30,629 bases of DNA from the IMG/VR virus record IMGVR_UViG_3300036828_000480, positions 1 to 30,629 of that record; one strand, given 5' to 3'. Below, piece after piece: positions 28,496 through 30,629 of this stretch. Every line of letters starts with the position of its first letter. Within the stretch, counting starts at the first letter, position 1. The position numbers and the translations under genes were made by a program. The notes beneath the pieces are model-generated. The model saw only the letters and a list, made by a program, of their open reading frames with translations, was not told the DNA's origin and searched no databases. The stretch comes from a virus.

Positions 28496-29160
28496 CAGTC
28501 GGGCTCTTTGTCGAGTTCGCGCGCCACCGCGTCCTTGCCGTAGTGCGAGGCGCGCTGCCCCGCCGGCGCGTAGGGGGTCTGGCCCACCAGATCGGGCGTG
28601 GCGACTTGGTGCGGCGCGAAACTCGTGCCCGGCGCCGTCAACGGCATCGGTTCAAGCGGCGTTGTCCATCCCGGTGGGTTTTGCGGCGTGTGAAGTGCGT
28701 TTTCGACGCCGACTTGGCCCAGCGCCCGCGCCCACGCCGCGCTTTCCTCCGGCGTCCATCCGGGTTGCGCCGCCAACTGCGACATCATGTCGCGGACGCG
28801 CGACGGGCTCGTAGCGTCGGCGACCGCAGCTTGGCCTTCGGAACCGGCGCGCGCTACGTCGGCCTTGCGTCCCTGCATCTTGGCTTGCCAAGCCTCGGTC
28901 GCCGCCTTGTCCATTTCTTGGCCGACTGCACCCTTCCCGGCTGCGCTAGCGCGCATCCGGTTGCTCCATGCTTCGGTGTTCGCCTTGTCCATTTCGCGGT
29001 CGACGGCACCGGTTCCGGCCGCGCGAGCCGTTTCGCCGCTCACAGTCGGTTCGACACGGGGCGGCGGCGCGGGTGGGGGTGGGGCGTTGGATCGTTGCTG
29101 CAACAGTCCAACGAGGTCTTGCAGCGAAAAGCCTAAGCCGCGTCCCGTGTCGCCCATCAT
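28495..29160 (-). CDS. Hypothetical protein with repeated EMDKA units
   Basis: 221 residues. ATG at 29160 lies one base after the previous stop and is preferred to the start at 29199. The middle has two copies of an approximately 30-residue unit (GAVDREMDKANTEAW and GAVGQEMDKAATEAW), with a reduced third copy near the end (AVARELDKEPD). These are alternating charged helices and may be a head-assembly chaperone or a portal partner. No family recognised. Confidence 0.6.
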   Translation of the reverse strand: MMGDTGRGLGFSLQDLVGLLQQRSNAPPPPAPPPRVEPTVSGETARAAGTGAVDREMDKANTEAWSNRMRASAAGKGAVGQEMDKAATEAWQAKMQGRKADVARAGSEGQAAVADATSPSRVRDMMSQLAAQPGWTPEESAAWARALGQVGVENALHTPQNPPGWTTPLEPMPLTAPGTSFAPHQVATPDLVGQTPYAPAGQRASHYGKDAVARELDKEPD

Positions 29161-29161
29161 T

Positions 29162-29620
29162 TCACCAAACTTTGATGGCTTTCCGCTTGGAGGCCTCAAT
29201 TAGATCGGGTTGCGCCCCGCTGGCAAGATTGCGCTGGAGAATGTCGAGCCCGTTGCCGTGTTGCAAGCGCGTCTCGCGGCCGATCGCCACGGCGGTTTCG
29301 AGCGCGTTGGCGATTGAGCCCCAATTCGATTGCATCATGGTCGGCGACTGATCCTTGTAGCGGACCTTGGACGTGCCGCCCTGCCGGTTGCCGAATTGGA
29401 TGTCCGCTACAGAATAGTCATTCGCAATAATATCCTCCGCAATCCTCCGCGCTTTCGCTCCAACTGATCCACCGATCGCGGGCGGCTGGAATTGCTGTCT
29501 CATTTCGCGTGCGTCGCACGCCTCGCACGACGGCGGCGGCTTGTCCCAGTCCTCGGCTGGCAACACTACATCCATGCGGTGAAAACATTCAGGGCAGGCA
29601 TAGCTGCGAGCTATAGGCAT
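29162..29620 (-). CDS. Zinc-ribbon hypothetical protein before portal block
   Basis: 152 residues; ATG at 29620 overlaps the HNH stop. N-terminal zinc ribbon CPECFHRMDV...CEAC, similar in shape to FmdB-type ribbons. The rest is helical and basic (VGAKARRIAEDIIANDYSVA, ANALETAVAIGRETRLQ). Proteins with such ribbons beside the portal are seen in other phages, but their task is not known to me. Confidence 0.65.
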   Translation of the reverse strand: MPIARSYACPECFHRMDVVLPAEDWDKPPPSCEACDAREMRQQFQPPAIGGSVGAKARRIAEDIIANDYSVADIQFGNRQGGTSKVRYKDQSPTMMQSNWGSIANALETAVAIGRETRLQHGNGLDILQRNLASGAQPDLIEASKRKAIKVW

Positions 29621-30027
29621 GGTCGCGCCTCAGCCCATGTTTTCTTGTACGCGGCAGCGCACGGGCGGCAGCCCCGCTTCGGTCTGCCGGATGTCCTCAA
29701 CGTCAAGACTTCATACGCGGCGCCACACCTATCGCAGGCGAACTTTCGCGGTCCTGTGAGCGCGCCGCGAAGCACGTTAACGCCCTGCGTGACGGCTTCC
29801 AGATGATCCACGTTGACGCACGCGCGGTTCTTGCACAGGTGGTCGAGGACTTTCCCTTTCGGGACCGTTCCGTTCTTCTTCTCCCAAGCGACCGTCGCGG
29901 CTTTGCGATCGTTGATCCTCGCGTACCCGTCCCGGTCGATCGCTCCCGCCCAAGGCAGACAGCCGCTCGGGTCCGTCTTCGTGTAAAACGCCATCCGTTC
30001 CGCGATCGGTTGCGCTCGTCTCGTCAT
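29611..30027 (-). CDS. HNH endonuclease, paralogue of the early-region one
   Basis: 138 residues from ATG at 30027. GCLPWAGAIDRDGYARI, then VLDHLCKNRAC with Asp62-His63, and His75 in VDHLEAVTQGVNVLRG. A C-terminal zinc ribbon follows (CDRCG...CRPC). The catalytic pair has the same numbering as in the HNH at 6506-6946, and the zinc ribbon is shared, so the two are paralogues or arrived from one family. It lies over the 3' end of the preceding gene for 251 bases, which suggests that it landed on that gene's end. Confidence 0.85.
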   Translation of the reverse strand: MTRRAQPIAERMAFYTKTDPSGCLPWAGAIDRDGYARINDRKAATVAWEKKNGTVPKGKVLDHLCKNRACVNVDHLEAVTQGVNVLRGALTGPRKFACDRCGAAYEVLTLRTSGRPKRGCRPCAAAYKKTWAEARPCL

Positions 30028-30136
30028 CGCTCAACCCCAAGTGTTTGAGGACGCGCGCCATGTCCTGTTCAAGCGCGACGATTCGCTGCTCGGTTTCCGC
30101 AGTGCGCAGCATCATCGGCGAGCGGGGCGCGGTCAT
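29777..30136 (-). CDS. Small coiled-coil protein, C-terminus overrun by HNH
   Basis: 119 codons from ATG at 30136 (ATGA overlap). The first 36 residues are a real-looking helix (AETEQRIVALEQDMARVLKH), then GLSDDE. From there the frame runs through the HNH gene as an Arg/Gly/Pro-rich stretch that is probably not conserved. The original protein may have ended near residue 40, with the HNH insertion removing or displacing the natural stop. Function unknown. Confidence 0.45.
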   Translation of the reverse strand: MTAPRSPMMLRTAETEQRIVALEQDMARVLKHLGLSDDETSATDRGTDGVLHEDGPERLSALGGSDRPGRVREDQRSQSRDGRLGEEERNGPERESPRPPVQEPRVRQRGSSGSRHAGR

Positions 30137-30354
30137 GCTTTCCCCGCCCTGCTTTTCAACGCCATCGCGTGTTTGACAATCAGGCTGGCGAAGGCGAGCG
30201 CCTGATCCGGTGGTAAGGCAATCCACGCTGTCGGCTTGCCGAAGTCGACTCGCACGCAACCCGCTTCGGGTCCGATGGCGATGTTGAGGCCGCCTTCGTC
30301 ATGCTCGTTGAGCTTGCCGAGCGGAAAGTCGTTGGTCGGGCCTAGGCCTTCCAT
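30133..30354 (-). CDS. Small hypothetical protein downstream of Acb2-like gene
   Basis: 73 residues; ATG at 30354 lies 13 bases inside the 3' end of the previous gene, and the in-frame start at 30414 is rejected. The middle has alternating beta strands (GGLNIAIGPEAGCVRVDFGK, TAWIALPPDQALAFASLI) and ends in a helix with VKHAMALKSRAGKA. No family recognised. It may act with the Acb2-like protein because the two overlap, but that is only position. Confidence 0.6.
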   Translation of the reverse strand: MEGLGPTNDFPLGKLNEHDEGGLNIAIGPEAGCVRVDFGKPTAWIALPPDQALAFASLIVKHAMALKSRAGKA

Positions 30355-30596
30355 GTCACGGCCTTGACCGCCCACATTTGCGCGCCCTGCGCCTCGGTGA
30401 TGGCAATCGAACACAGGCGCTTGACCTCCTGATCGTTCGTCTCCTGCCGATACACCTCCATCACGTCGATAATTCCGGCGTAGAGCCGTTTGAGGTTATC
30501 CACGCTCTTGTCGCCGCTCGGATTGAAGGAAAGGCCGACGGCCTTCTCGCCGAATGTCGGTTTGTCGTTCAAGAGTTCCTCCATGTGCAACATCAT
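30342..30596 (-). CDS. Acb2/Tad1-type cyclic nucleotide sponge candidate (anti-CBASS)
   Basis: 84 residues from ATG at 30596. The frame stays open to the window edge, so an earlier start is possible; a later TTG at 30572 has GGAGG five bases upstream and gives MNDKPTFGEKAVG. The body, VGLSFNPSGDKSVDNLKRLY, then EVKRLCSIAITEAQGAQMWA and VKAVTW, matches the Acb2/Tad1 hairpin family (DUF7681) as I recall it: two helices, a conserved TEAQ-AQMWAVKA helix and an FNPSGD loop. Acb2 and Tad1 proteins bind cyclic nucleotide signals and blunt CBASS or Thoeris immunity. Ligand choice cannot be predicted here. Confidence 0.7.
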   Translation of the reverse strand: MMLHMEELLNDKPTFGEKAVGLSFNPSGDKSVDNLKRLYAGIIDVMEVYRQETNDQEVKRLCSIAITEAQGAQMWAVKAVTWKA

Positions 30597-30629
30597 TTCG
30601 AGCCCCGGCGCGAGCTTGGCCGCCTCTGC
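30597..30629. other. Window edge before the Acb2-like gene
   Basis: Thirty-three bases. On the leftward strand one frame ends in TGA at 30593-30595, overlapping the ATG at 30596 (ATGA), so it could be the end of an upstream gene. Another frame runs straight into the Acb2-like ORF. Too short to decide. Confidence 0.3.

Noticed and set aside
1-30629. Circular closure of the window
   Set aside because: The open frame at base 1 happens to be in phase with the right end, but this has a one-in-three chance and the joined protein makes no sense.
1-30629. tRNA genes, CRISPR arrays, integrase and att sites
   Set aside because: Looked for T-loop signatures, regular spaced repeats and a recombinase; none seen.

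Overview
The window looks like part of a tailed dsDNA phage genome, probably a podovirus (short-tailed) of a GC-rich proteobacterium. An alphaproteobacterial host is my guess from the style of the small proteins, not something shown. The phage call rests on a portal protein, a capsid protein, tail-tube/adaptor proteins, internal virion proteins with a transglycosylase domain, a fibre-tail adaptor, an M15-type endolysin and a phage recombination module. Genes are packed tightly with ATGA, TGATG or TAATG junctions. I saw no tRNA, CRISPR array, insertion sequence, integrase or large terminase.

Layout, left to right. (1) 1-998, leftward: the end of a fibre/tail block, with the last gene cut by the window edge. 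(2) 1105-3089, rightward: three small proteins and an SF3 (D5/P4-type) replicative helicase. (3) 3090-3508: a gene-free, repeat-rich stretch between converging genes, a possible terminator/origin region. (4) 3509-4967, leftward: an orphan DNA methyltransferase, small zinc-ribbon proteins and a helix-turn-helix regulator. (5) 4981-5025: an operator-like nested dyad. (6) 5046-9228, rightward: an early operon with an ERF annealing protein, a YqaJ-type exonuclease, an HNH endonuclease, a possible PD-(D/E)XK nuclease and many small proteins. (7) 9251-30596, leftward: the late region. Read from the right, this holds an Acb2/Tad1-like anti-CBASS candidate, small genes, HNH, portal, a scaffold candidate, HNH, capsid, tail adaptor, tail-tube/stabilisation protein, a run of tiny arginine-rich ORFs, RuvC, lysis genes, and the glycine/proline-rich internal virion proteins.

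The most unusual part is 18298-19666. The 780 bases between the tail protein and RuvC contain no ordinary gene but are filled by seven consecutive tiny ORFs of 12-55 residues. All are strongly basic, most have good Shine-Dalgarno sites, and they join end to end. An eighth follows RuvC. Two of them are clear paralogues. In several, the terminal Arg-Arg codons CGG AGG also form the Shine-Dalgarno sequence of the next gene. I do not recognise this family.

A second unexplained signal is a roughly 23-base palindrome with TTGAC half-sites. It occurs only three times, each time in one of the few real gaps of the late region (12595, 21321, 25727), just ahead of the internal virion, tail and head/scaffold genes. 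It may be a phage-specific operator, promoter element or RNA processing hairpin.

The capsid gene follows a free-standing HNH gene directly and lacks a normal start codon at its Shine-Dalgarno site, where ATT stands instead.
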